From the NCBI GenBank assembly GCA_036351775.1, contig JAZBPX010000043.1:1-64000 (forward strand): a stretch of DNA of 64,000 nt, in the 5' to 3' direction. Below the pieces are notes generated by a model. That model saw nothing but the letters and a program-made list of their open reading frames with translations, searched no databases and was not told the DNA's origin. The DNA is from Pacificimonas sp036351775. GTDB taxonomy: Bacteria; Pseudomonadota; Alphaproteobacteria; Sphingomonadales; Sphingomonadaceae. This document shows, piece by piece, positions 24,234 to 33,104 of this stretch. Both the position numbers and the translations under genes were made by a program. Positions within the stretch are counted from its first letter, which is position 1; the number at the start of each line of letters is the position of its first letter.

Positions 24234-25362
24234 CTAGTCCACGTCCTCTACCACCACGGTTTCGCCGGTGACGCGCTGGGCGAGGGCGGCGGCCATGAAT
24301 TCGTCGAGGTCGCCGTCGAGGACGCCTTGCGGGTTGCCCTTGGTGACGCCGGTGCGGAGGTCCTTCACCATCTGGTAGGGCTGCATGACATAGCTGCGGA
24401 TCTGGTGGCCCCAGCCGATGTCGGTCTTCGACGCGTTGGCGGCGTTCGCCTCCTCCTCGCGCCTCCGAAGCTCCTCCTCGTAAAGGCGCGCCTTCAGCTG
24501 CTGCATCGCCTGCGCCTTGTTCTTGTGCTGCGAGCGCTGGTTCTGGCAGGCAACGATGATGCCGGAGGGGATGTGGGTAATGCGCACGGCGCTGTCGGTA
24601 GTGTTGACGTGCTGGCCGCCTGCACCGGATGCGCGGTAGGTGTCGATCTTCAGGTCCGCCTCGCTGACCTCGATGTCGATATTGTCGTCGACGACGGGGT
24701 AGACCCAGACACTGGCGAAGCTGGTGTGGCGGCGCGCGGCGCTGTCATAGGGGCTGATCCGGACGAGGCGGTGGACGCCGGATTCGACCTTGGCATAGCC
24801 ATAGGCGTTCTGGCCCTTCACGATCATGGTGGCGGACTTGATGCCCGCCTGCTCGCCCGCCGAGTGGTCGATCAGTTCGACCTTCATGCCCGCCTTCTCG
24901 CCCCAGCGCTGGTACATGCGCTGGAGCATTTCGGCCCAGTCCTGGCTTTCCGTCCCGCCCGCGCCCGCGTTGATTTCGATATAGGTGTCGTTGCCGTCGG
25001 CCTCTCCGGAAAGCAGCGCGGCGACCTTGTCGCGGTCGGCACGGCGGGCGAGTTTTTCGAGCGCCTTTTCAGCGTCGGCGACAAGGCCCTCATCGCCCTC
25101 CGCTTCGGCCAGCTCGATCATTTCGACGGCGTCGTCGCGCTCGGTACGGATTTCGCGGACGGCCTTCAGCGAATCCTCTAGCCGCCCGCGTTCCTGCATC
25201 AGCTTCTGCGCCTCGCCGGGGTCGTCCCAGAGGGTCGGGTCTTCGGCCTTCGCGTTCAGTTCGTCGAGGCGTCTGGTGGCGACGTCCCAGTCAAAGAAAC
25301 CTCCGGATGAGAGCGAGCGCTTCGTCGATGCGGTCGACATAGGCCTGGGTTTCTGCGCGCAT
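24234..25362 (-). CDS. prfB: Peptide chain release factor 2, with programmed +1 frameshift
   Basis: Release factor for UGA/UAA stops, about 375 residues after frameshifting. Translation starts at ATG 25362 (MRAETQAYVD) and reaches an in-frame TGA at 25293-25291 after 23 codons; a +1 shift on CTT-TGAC continues as DWDVATRRLDE in the second frame. The GGQ loop is in SGAGGQHVNTTDSAV and the stop-recognition loop is SPY. The frameshift is the usual autoregulation: scarce RF2 lets ribosomes slip. A REP pair separates it from PBP1a. Confidence 0.96.
25290..25304 (-). promoter_or_regulatory. prfB programmed frameshift site
   Basis: On the minus strand: GGAGG (25304-25300), TTT, CTT (25296-25294), stop TGA (25293-25291), then C. 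This is the classic layout of internal Shine-Dalgarno three bases before CTT-TGA-C. Confidence 0.95.
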
Positions 25363-25388
25363 TTACGGGCTCCAAGAGAAAAAGGATC

Positions 25389-25476
25389 GTCATTCCCGCG
25401 AAAGCGGGAATCCATCTCCTGACGATTGACCAAGTGGCGGCGGTGGGAGGTGGATTCCCGCTTTCGCTGGAATGAC
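25389..25476. repeat. REP-type inverted pair between prfB and PBP1a
   Basis: GTCATTCCCGCGAAAGCGGG at one end and CCCGCTTTCGCTGGAATGAC at the other, 88 bp. Same family as the copy inside ileS. Confidence 0.9.
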
Positions 25477-25494
25477 GGTTAATAGCAGGCGTAT

Positions 25495-27963
25495 CTAATA
25501 AATGCCGCCCTGCTGCTGCAAGAAGTCGGTGTCGGATTCGACCACGCGGTCGGGCTCTTCCTGGCGGAAGGGATCACGGGCTTCGGCGAGTTCCTGCCGG
25601 GGTTCGTTTTCCGGCTTGAACGCCTCCCAGATCACCGCGGGCGTATAGCCGCCGCCGGGCCAGGTGCCGAAGACCTTCTTGCCAGAACGCCGGTCGATGC
25701 GAACCATGCGGATACCGTCCGGAATGCCGAATTCCTTCTTCTCGGCGTCCTCGTCGATCACGGCCTCGAAGAACTGGCGCGCGGCGGGCGCGGCGAGCGT
25801 GCCGCCCTGCGCATAGCCGCCCATGTTCTTGGGCTGGTCGAAACCGAGATAAAGGCCGACGACGATATCTGGCGTACCGCCGACGAACCAGACGTTGGTC
25901 GGGCCGTTCGTGGTACCGGTCTTCCCGAACATGGGCCGGTCGAGGGCGCGGAGCGCGGTGGCGGTGCCGCGCTCGACCACGCCCTCCAGCATGTGGATGA
26001 CCTGATAGGCCGTGCGCGGGTCCATCGCTTGAGGCCGGTTGTCCGCAGGGACCGGCATCCCGCGCCCGTCATAGCTGGGCGCATTGCAGATGCCGCAGTC
26101 GCGTTCATCGGCGCGGTAGATGGTGTTGCCGCCCCGGTCCTGGATCAGGTCGTAGAGGACGGGCCGCTGGCGCTTTCCGCCGTTCGCCATCATCGCATAG
26201 GCGTTGACGAGGTCGAGGACGGTGGTCTCCCCGGCGCCGAGCGACATGGCGAGATAGGGCGGATAATCGCCGATACCCATCTCCTCGATCATGTCCGTGA
26301 CATTCTCCATGCCGGTCTGAAAAGCCAGGCGCACGGTCATGAGGTTGCGCGACTGTTCGAGGCCCCAGCGCATGGTGCGCGGACCCGCCGAGCGGCCCGA
26401 GAAATTGCGGAAACATTTCCGGCCGAGCGCCGCGCCCTGGTAGACGCAGTAGGGACCATCGACGATGATCGAGGCGGGCGTGAAGCCGTTTTCGAGCGCG
26501 GCGGCGTAGACGAAGGGCTTGATTGCGGAACCCGGCTGGCGCTCCGCCTGCGTCGCGCGGTTGTACTGCGAACGGCGCGCGTCAAAGCCGCCGACCATGG
26601 CGAGGACGCGGCCCGAGGACACCTCCTGCGCCACCATGCCGCCAGCGATTTCCGGGATCTGGCGAAGCTTCCAGCGGTTGGAGCCGTCCTGCGCTTCCTT
26701 CACAGGGAACAGGTCACCGGGGGTAATCTCGCTGAACGCCGTGCCGCCCGCGCCGCGCACGCCGAGCGCCGCCTCCCCGCGCGGCATGACGCCGGTGGAG
26801 CCATCCTCGAAGCCGAGGGTGATCTCGCCGCCGGATTTCGAGAGCGCGACAGCGGCGCGCCAGTCCTCATAGCCGACCGGCAGGTTTGCCGCGCGGAGGC
26901 GCTCCGCCCAGCCCTCGCCAAGTTCTATGGTGTCGGTTGCGCCGCGCCAGCCGCGCCCGCGGTCGTAGCGCACGAGGGCATCGCGTAGGGCCATCTCAGC
27001 CGCCGCTTGCATGTCCGGGTCGATGGTGCCGCGTATCCACAGGCCGCCGGTGTAGATGCCGTGCTCGCCCTCCTCGCCGTAGCGGTCGATCAGGTCGCGG
27101 CGCACAGCCTCCGTGAAGTATTCGCCGAGGCGCGGCTGGGTCAGCTGAACGCGGCGCTCGATGGCCTCGATCGGCTGCGCAATCGCGGCCTGCATTTCCG
27201 GCGCGGTTATGTAGCCGTTGTCCTCCATTTCCCGGAGGACATAGTTGCGCCGCTCAGTGGCACGGGCAAGGCCCCTCGCGGTCGCGGGATTGTAGCTGGA
27301 CGGGGCCTTGGGCAGGACGGCGAGGAACGCGGATTCGCGCAGTTCGAGATCGGTGACGGGCTTGCCGAAATAGGCAAAGCTCGCCGCCTGCACCCCGTAA
27401 GCGTTCCGGCCGAGGAAGATCTGGTTGAGGTAGAGTTCGAGGATCTCTTCCTTCGAAAAGGCATCCTCGATCCGCATGGCGAGGATGATCTCCTTCAGCT
27501 TGCGCGTGACGGAATATTCATCGCCGATCAGGAGGTTCTTGGCGACCTGCTGCGTGATCGTCGAACCGCCGACCGCGCGCTCGCCGGAGCCCATCTTGGA
27601 CACATAATCGAAGACCGCATTGGTAAAGCCGGTGAGGTCGACGCCGTTGTGGTCGAAGAAGGTCTTGTCCTCCGCCGAGATGAACGCGGCGACGAGTTCG
27701 GCGGGCAGGTCCGCGTAGGTGGTGTAGATGCGGCGCTCGCGGGCGAAGGTGGCGAACGGCTCGCCATTGCCGTCGCGAAGGTGGCTGGGCAGCGGCGGCT
27801 CATAGTCCGCAAGGGTGGCGGTATCCGGAAGGTCACGCGACAACCAGGCGTAGCCGCCGATCAGGACAACCAGGCCGAGGATCGCCGCACCGGCGAGGCC
27901 GATCAGCGAATAGCGCATCCATTTGCGGCGTGCCGGGGACGCCGTGCCGGTTTTGTCAGACAT
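25495..27963 (-). CDS. mrcA: Penicillin-binding protein 1A
   Basis: Bifunctional class A PBP that polymerises and cross-links peptidoglycan. 822 residues: cytoplasmic tail, membrane anchor (about 18-42), glycosyltransferase domain with EDKTFFDHNGVD (catalytic Glu about 98) and GGSTITQQVAKN, an OB-like insert, then the transpeptidase with S-x-x-K at Ser479-Lys482 (GSAIK), SRN, and KTGTTN at 681. Start chosen at ATG 27963 with AAGGGG upstream. Divergent from the MFS gene across 105 bp. Confidence 0.96.
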   Translation of the reverse strand: MSDKTGTASPARRKWMRYSLIGLAGAAILGLVVLIGGYAWLSRDLPDTATLADYEPPLPSHLRDGNGEPFATFARERRIYTTYADLPAELVAAFISAEDKTFFDHNGVDLTGFTNAVFDYVSKMGSGERAVGGSTITQQVAKNLLIGDEYSVTRKLKEIILAMRIEDAFSKEEILELYLNQIFLGRNAYGVQAASFAYFGKPVTDLELRESAFLAVLPKAPSSYNPATARGLARATERRNYVLREMEDNGYITAPEMQAAIAQPIEAIERRVQLTQPRLGEYFTEAVRRDLIDRYGEEGEHGIYTGGLWIRGTIDPDMQAAAEMALRDALVRYDRGRGWRGATDTIELGEGWAERLRAANLPVGYEDWRAAVALSKSGGEITLGFEDGSTGVMPRGEAALGVRGAGGTAFSEITPGDLFPVKEAQDGSNRWKLRQIPEIAGGMVAQEVSSGRVLAMVGGFDARRSQYNRATQAERQPGSAIKPFVYAAALENGFTPASIIVDGPYCVYQGAALGRKCFRNFSGRSAGPRTMRWGLEQSRNLMTVRLAFQTGMENVTDMIEEMGIGDYPPYLAMSLGAGETTVLDLVNAYAMMANGGKRQRPVLYDLIQDRGGNTIYRADERDCGICNAPSYDGRGMPVPADNRPQAMDPRTAYQVIHMLEGVVERGTATALRALDRPMFGKTGTTNGPTNVWFVGGTPDIVVGLYLGFDQPKNMGGYAQGGTLAAPAARQFFEAVIDEDAEKKEFGIPDGIRMVRIDRRSGKKVFGTWPGGGYTPAVIWEAFKPENEPRQELAEARDPFRQEEPDRVVESDTDFLQQQGGIY

Positions 27964-28068
27964 AAGGCCCCTTCTAACCCTTCCGGGAGGCATTGCGCCA
28001 GCACGGGATTGGCCGCGTCGATATCAACAGGTTGCCAATCCTACGTCCGGAACCGAAGGCATCCCGCA

Positions 28069-29382
28069 ATGACGGGTCCACCAGAGCATCAAGAGCCAAT
28101 GGGGGCGGTGGAGGCAGCGGAAGCGGCGGAGGCGGAAGCCACGTTCGACGCCTTCGTGGCGCGGAACCTCAAGCGAAATTTCCGCGCCCACCTGGCGCAC
28201 GGCATGCTGGGGATGACCGGCTTTCGCATCATTTCCGCACCGACCTTCGTGCCGGCCTATCTGGGACTAATCACTGGCTCTCCCCTCCTGGTGGGGCTGG
28301 GCCAGTCGCTGCAGCAGGCCGGGGCGATCCTGTCGCCCACGCTCGGCGCGCAGCAGATCGAGCACCGCGAGAAGATCCTGCCCGTCTCCATCCTTCTGGG
28401 CGGCCTGATGCGGCTTCAGCTACTTGGGCTGGCGCTGGTCGGCTGGTTTCTCGGCGGCTGGATGCTGGTGGCCGGGACGATGCTGTTCCTGTTCCTTCTC
28501 GGCTTCTTCATGGGATCGCAGCGGGTCGCCTTTCAGGTCATCATGGCGAAGGTCATTCCGATTTCGAAACGCGGGCGGCTGCAGGCGTGGCGAAACCTGT
28601 TCGGCGGCGGGCTGGCGGCGGCGCTCAGCTATTGGGCCGGCAAGAGCCTGATCGAGGAGAACTGGCTGGGGAACGGCTATGCCACGACGTTCTTTTTCGC
28701 GTTCCTGCTGACGAGCCTTGGGCTGGTCATCATCGCGAAATTCATGCGGGAACCGGCTTCGCCCACCGTCCGCCAGCGGTCTTCGCTGCGCGCGCGCCTC
28801 GCGGAGTTTCCGGCGCTGCTCGAGGACCGGGATTACCGCAATTTCCTGATCGCGCAGACGATGGCGATGTCGGGGCGGATTTCGATCCCGTTCTGCATCC
28901 TGTTCGCGGGTGAGACGATGGGCCTGTCCGGTGAGACGGTCGGGCTGCTGTCGCTGGCGTTCCTGGGCGCGGACACGTTGTCGAATATCGTCTGGGGGCC
29001 TTTGGGCGACCGGCACGGCTTTCGCCTCGTTATGATCTTTGCCGTGGCGCTGTGGGCGGCGGCGCTGGTGCTGCTGCTCTTTTCAACCGACACGTGGATG
29101 TTCTTTGCCGCCTTTGCGGGGCTGGGCGCGGCGGTCAGCGGCTACATGATGGCGCAGCAGACGATGGTGCTGGAGTTCGGGCACCGCGACGATGTGCCGA
29201 TGCGGCTGGCGGCCTCGACGACCGTCGAGACGACGATGGCCACGCTCGGTCCGCTGCTGGGCGGCGCGATCGTGGCCGGGGCGGGCTATCCGCCGGTCTT
29301 CATCCTGACCATCGTCTGCCTGCTGGCGGCGCTCGCCATGCTGCTGTTCCGCGTGGCGGAGCCGCGTTACCGCGCCGCGTAA
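28069..29382 (+). CDS. Major facilitator superfamily transporter
   Basis: 437 residues with about 12 hydrophobic segments in two halves, after a 40-residue acidic, Ala/Glu-rich cytoplasmic N-terminus. Typical loop GPLGDRHGFRLVM sits in the second half between membrane spans. The substrate is not evident. It overlaps the convergent hydrolase gene by 16 bp at the 3' ends. Confidence 0.85.
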   Translation: MTGPPEHQEPMGAVEAAEAAEAEATFDAFVARNLKRNFRAHLAHGMLGMTGFRIISAPTFVPAYLGLITGSPLLVGLGQSLQQAGAILSPTLGAQQIEHREKILPVSILLGGLMRLQLLGLALVGWFLGGWMLVAGTMLFLFLLGFFMGSQRVAFQVIMAKVIPISKRGRLQAWRNLFGGGLAAALSYWAGKSLIEENWLGNGYATTFFFAFLLTSLGLVIIAKFMREPASPTVRQRSSLRARLAEFPALLEDRDYRNFLIAQTMAMSGRISIPFCILFAGETMGLSGETVGLLSLAFLGADTLSNIVWGPLGDRHGFRLVMIFAVALWAAALVLLLFSTDTWMFFAAFAGLGAAVSGYMMAQQTMVLEFGHRDDVPMRLAASTTVETTMATLGPLLGGAIVAGAGYPPVFILTIVCLLAALAMLLFRVAEPRYRAA

Positions 29383-30473
29383 GCCGCCGCCTGCGCCGCG
29401 ACGAGCCGGATCAGGTCGTCCTGCGCCACGTTGGCATCAACCATATGGAGGCCCCAGCCCGGCATGCCGCGCGTGGACGCGAGAAGGCCGTCGGCAAGCT
29501 GGTCCATCGGCGTACCGGTCGGTTCGTAGGCGAGCGCGAGATAGCCGACACCGCCCTCACCCGCGACGCACTGCGCGGTGTAGAGGCCCGGCGTTGCGAG
29601 GACGGGGGTCTGGACCGGCAGTTCATCATTCCTGCGCGTGGGATAGGCCGAGCCGGCGGGCGCAGGCCCCATGCTGCCGAGACTGGCCGGGTTGGTGCAG
29701 GCGACCGTGTAGCCCTCATCGCCCCGCCAGCGTCCGAAGATCGCGTTCGCGCCGGGTGGATCGTCAGCGGAGAAGGTCACAAAGGTGACGAAGCAGCCGG
29801 TCTGACCTTCCTCGCGGCAGAGCGGGGTCTGGAACTCGCCGGTGTCGCCGCCGGGCGTGACCCCGACATTGATGCCGAGAAGGAGCGCGGAAAGCATGCG
29901 GCCTGCTACCGGCTTGCCCTCGATTTCCTCCGACAGCAGCCGCTTCAGCATGTTGGTGCCCTGGCTGTGGCCGTAGATGACATAGGGTCGACCCTGATTC
30001 TCGACCTCGAGATAATGGTCCCAGGCGGCCTTGACGTCCTGATAGGCGATTTCGCGCGAATCTTCCGCGCTGACGGGCAGTTCCTGGCCAGTCATGCGGG
30101 CGCGCAGGGCGGGTAATGTATGCTGCTGGTACAGCGGGGCGAAGACGCGGCAGACGCTGCCGAAGCGCGCGGCCTGCGCCTCGACGACGTAACGCTCCTC
30201 ATCGTTGATCACGAGGTCGCTGTTCACCGCGGTATCGAGCGAGACGGTCGGATAGACGTAGAAGCAGTCGAAGGCCGGGTCTTCGGCAACAGCGAAGGGT
30301 TCGGTGCGCGGGGCGGCCCCGGGTGCCAGCACGGTCGCATCGTAGCTCAGCTCGCTGCAGGTATCGCGGCGGCCCGGATGGCAGATCCAGTTCTGCTCCA
30401 TCGAATAGTCGGCGGGGGCGGGGGCGGGGGCGGCGGATTGCAGCGCGAGGGCAATGGCGAGGATGGCGGGCAT
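29367..30473 (-). CDS. Secreted DUF3089 alpha/beta hydrolase
   Basis: 368 residues with a short N-terminal signal (MPAILAIALALQSAAPA). The alpha/beta-hydrolase nucleophile elbow is YGHSQGTNML, and FYVYPTVS and the DVKAAWDHYL helix mark the DUF3089 family. Probably a periplasmic esterase or lipase-like enzyme; the substrate is unknown. The cysteine count (about eight outside the signal) fits an exported, disulfide-bonded protein. Confidence 0.87.
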   Translation of the reverse strand: MPAILAIALALQSAAPAPAPADYSMEQNWICHPGRRDTCSELSYDATVLAPGAAPRTEPFAVAEDPAFDCFYVYPTVSLDTAVNSDLVINDEERYVVEAQAARFGSVCRVFAPLYQQHTLPALRARMTGQELPVSAEDSREIAYQDVKAAWDHYLEVENQGRPYVIYGHSQGTNMLKRLLSEEIEGKPVAGRMLSALLLGINVGVTPGGDTGEFQTPLCREEGQTGCFVTFVTFSADDPPGANAIFGRWRGDEGYTVACTNPASLGSMGPAPAGSAYPTRRNDELPVQTPVLATPGLYTAQCVAGEGGVGYLALAYEPTGTPMDQLADGLLASTRGMPGWGLHMVDANVAQDDLIRLVAAQAAAYAAR

Positions 30474-30577
30474 AAGCGGGTCTCCTGTTTCTCAGTGTGT
30501 GATCTCTGCGGCGGCGGGGTTGTTTTTCTTCAATCTGGTCAGCGCGTGCAGCGCCGCGCTCGCGATTGGACGGTCAA

Positions 30578-30674
30578 TGGATCCCCGCCTTCGCGGGGAT
30601 GACAAAAAGGGAAAGGGGATGACAGAAAAGGAAAGGGGATGACCGAAAAGGAAAGGGGATGACCGAAAATGAAA
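30578..30674. repeat. REP half followed by four 20-bp tandem repeats
   Basis: A hairpin ATCCCCGCC-TTCGCGGGGAT is followed by four near-perfect copies of a 20-bp unit GGGGATGACMGAAAAGGAAA at 30595, 30615, 30635 and 30655. The unit begins with the REP end GGGGATGAC, so the array seems to have grown from it. The surrounding gap (30474-30715) holds nothing else recognisable. Confidence 0.88.
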
Positions 30675-30715
30675 GATGCGGCCACGGACTAGTCCCCTCC
30701 CTTTCCCCATCGCCT

Positions 30716-32446
30716 TCAACCATTGCTTTCAAACATTGCTTTCAGATCCTTTTTCAGGATCTTTCCGTTCGCGTTTCGCGGCAGGGTTTCGGGCGTGAAG
30801 AGGATGCGGACCGGTACCTTGAAGGCGGCGAGGCGTTCGCGGACCCAGGCGCGGAGTTCATCCTCCGTGGCCGTCCTGCCTGCGGCGAGGTGGACGACGG
30901 CGGCGGGTTCCTCGCCCAGTGAGCGGTGAGGGATGCCGACGACGGCGGCGTCGGTGACGGCCGGGTGCTCGTAAAGCGCGTCCTCGACTTCCAGCGAGTA
31001 GATGTTCTCGCCGCCGCGAATGACGATGTCCTTGGCGCGGTCGACGATGAAGCAGAACCCTTCCTCGTCGAGCTTGGCAAGGTCGCCGGTGCGGACCCAG
31101 CCATCCACAAAGGTTTCGGCGGTCGCCTCGGGCTTGTTCCAGTAGCCTTCCACGACCATCGGGCCGCGCGCATAGAGTTCGCCAATCTCGCCCGGCGGAA
31201 GCTCTTCGCGGCCGTCGACATCCATGATCTTCAAATCGGCGACGGCGACGGGCGGGCCGCAGCTTGTGGGGCGGTTGAGGTAATCCTCCGCGCCGTGGGT
31301 CGTGACCGTGGCGCAGGTCTCCGTCATGCCCCAGCCATTGCCGGGCAGCGCGCCGAACACCTCGAAGATTTTCTGAACGAGTTCGGGCGCGGACGGTGCG
31401 CCGCCATAGGAAATACCCTCTAGCGAGGAGAGATCGAACTTGTCCCGGTCGGGGTGATCGAGAAGCTGCCAGGCGATGGTGGGGACGCCGCCGGTCTGCT
31501 GGACACCCTCCCGCTCGATCAGTTGCATGGCCTCCACTGGTTCCCAGCGGTCCATGAGGATAAGCCTGCTGCCCCCCGCCATGACGCTCATCAGGACGGC
31601 GTTGCAGCCGGTGGCGTGGAAAAACGGCACGACGAGAAGCGAGGTGCGCGGCTGGGGTTCCGGCACCGGCTCGCCGCGGCGCAGGAACCCGCGCGCCCCG
31701 GAATAGCCAGTGGAGAGGATGTTGGTGAGCGTGGAACGCTGGGTGCCGAGCGCTCCCTTCGGCGCGCCGGTCGTGCCGGACGTGTACAGGATGGTGGCGC
31801 GGTCGTCGGGCTGCGTCTCGACATGCGGGATGTCCTGGTCGGGCAGGTCCGCCCAGTGCGAGGACGGGCCGATGACGCCTTCGATCGTGCCGGTCGCGTA
31901 GGCATGCTCACCGCGAGCACAGAGCCGGTGGGGGACAGCGCGCAGGGCATCTTCATGGCCGTCGAACCGGTCCATGCGCTCGCAGTCGGCAACCAGCAGC
32001 TTCGCGCCGCTGTCCCTCAGACCGTAGGAGAGTTCGTGACCGGTCCACCAGGCGTTGAGCGGCACGATGATCGCGCCGATGCTGGTGGCGGCGAAATAGA
32101 TGACCGGCCATTCCGGGATGTTGCGCATGACCAGCGCAACGCGGTCGCCCTTCTCGATGCCCATGTCGACCATCGCGTGAGCGAGAGCGGCGGTCGCGCG
32201 GAACCACTGTTCGTAGGTCACGCGCTCGTCATTCAGGACCATCAGCTCTGCGTTGCCGTGCGTACGGGCCTGGCGGGCGAGATCAGCGAAGGTGGCGGGG
32301 ATGTTTTTCCAGACGCGGGTCGGGACGCCGCGTATGGAGACGGTCTCCATCCCGAACTTCTGGCCGGGCGCGCACAGCGCGGCCTCGACCTCTTCCAGTG
32401 TCATGGCCGGAAATGTGTCTGGAACCGCGGGCAATGCCTCCGCCAA
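30716..32446 (-). CDS. AMP-dependent acyl-CoA synthetase (fatty-acid ligase)
   Basis: ANL-superfamily enzyme, about 576 residues. The P-loop is ILYTSGTTGAPKGALG, followed by WGMTETCA (A5), GEIGELYARGPMVVEGYW and RTGDLAKLDEEGFCFIVDRAKDIVIRGGENIYSLEVE, with the catalytic Lys near the end in PRNANGKILKK. Start is uncertain: TTG 32446 has GGGGAGG 6 bp upstream, while ATG 32404 (MTLEEVEAAL) fits relatives but has no visible ribosome site. Chain-length preference is not predictable. Confidence 0.9.
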   Translation of the reverse strand: MAEALPAVPDTFPAMTLEEVEAALCAPGQKFGMETVSIRGVPTRVWKNIPATFADLARQARTHGNAELMVLNDERVTYEQWFRATAALAHAMVDMGIEKGDRVALVMRNIPEWPVIYFAATSIGAIIVPLNAWWTGHELSYGLRDSGAKLLVADCERMDRFDGHEDALRAVPHRLCARGEHAYATGTIEGVIGPSSHWADLPDQDIPHVETQPDDRATILYTSGTTGAPKGALGTQRSTLTNILSTGYSGARGFLRRGEPVPEPQPRTSLLVVPFFHATGCNAVLMSVMAGGSRLILMDRWEPVEAMQLIEREGVQQTGGVPTIAWQLLDHPDRDKFDLSSLEGISYGGAPSAPELVQKIFEVFGALPGNGWGMTETCATVTTHGAEDYLNRPTSCGPPVAVADLKIMDVDGREELPPGEIGELYARGPMVVEGYWNKPEATAETFVDGWVRTGDLAKLDEEGFCFIVDRAKDIVIRGGENIYSLEVEDALYEHPAVTDAAVVGIPHRSLGEEPAAVVHLAAGRTATEDELRAWVRERLAAFKVPVRILFTPETLPRNANGKILKKDLKAMFESNG

Positions 32447-32548
32447 GCTGAACCTCCCCAAGATGTGTTTTCCGCGCGGGTTAGCGGCGCGTGGCGGCGG
32501 TGTCGCCTAGCCTATTGGGGGGAGCGGGGGTGCGAAGCAGAAAATTCT

Positions 32549-32651
32549 GTCGTCCCCCGCGGAGGCAGGGTTCCAGATGCTTGGCAGTTCCCGGGCGGCG
32601 GTGCCCTCCCATCTTGTTGAAGGAATGGATCCCCGCCTTCGCGAGAATGAC
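32549..32651. repeat. Degenerate REP-type pair
   Basis: GTCGTCCCCCGCGGAGGCAGGG to ATCCCCGCCTTCGCGAGAATGAC, with several mismatches in each arm. It is the first of two elements in the 374-bp gap between the acyl-CoA ligase and the small lipoprotein gene. Confidence 0.75.
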
Positions 32652-32701
32652 AGAAAGGGGCGGGGGTGACGAACGGGGCCGGGTACCGTTTACCAAGTGT
32701 A

Positions 32702-32790
32702 GTCATCCCAGCGTAGGCTGGGATCCATGCTGTGAAGGCGGAACCGGGCGCGGCCTATCCAACGTGGATCCCAGCCTGTGCTGGGATGAC
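32702..32790. repeat. REP-type pair, GTCATCCCAGC family
   Basis: Arms GTCATCCCAGC and GCTGGGATGAC with inner GGCTGGGATCC/GGATCCCAGCC. Its 40-bp centre is the reverse complement of the centre of the copy at 63499, showing that a full element of about 90 bp is conserved. Confidence 0.9.
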
Positions 32791-32820
32791 TAGAAATGGG
32801 CTCGTGACATGTCGGGCCGC

Positions 32821-33087
32821 TCAACCGTCGGAGCAGGCACCGTTGGGGGGCGGGGGCTCGGGGCGGTCTTTCCTGCGGGCCTTGCGCACGTCGTCTTCCC
32901 AGTCCTCGCAGGCCTTGCGGAGGTCGCGAACGAACTTCGCGTCACGTTCGGTTTCGCTGGTGGTGACAAGATCGACAGCCTTGCCCGCCGCCTTGAACGG
33001 AGCCTTCGCCACGTCCACCGCCGCGCCGACGACGCAGCCTGCAAGAAGCGGAACGAGAGCGATGACCAGAAGGGCGCTGCGTTTCAT
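32821..33087 (-). CDS. Small lipoprotein
   Basis: 88 residues with a lipoprotein signal (MKRSALLVIALVPLLAGC, lipid Cys at 18), an Ala/Val/Lys amphipathic stretch (DVAKAPFKAAGKAVDLV), and a charged tail containing two more cysteines. ATG 33087 opens the signal; an ATG at 33108 overlapping the amidase stop adds seven unlikely residues. It follows the amidase gene closely and is probably co-transcribed. Confidence 0.8.
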   Translation of the reverse strand: MKRSALLVIALVPLLAGCVVGAAVDVAKAPFKAAGKAVDLVTTSETERDAKFVRDLRKACEDWEDDVRKARRKDRPEPPPPNGACSDG

Positions 33088-33104
33088 TCGGCCGCCCCCC
33101 GCGG

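Noticed and set aside
30595..30674. Possible CRISPR array
   Set aside because: The 20-bp units are contiguous with no spacers, and no cas genes are present.
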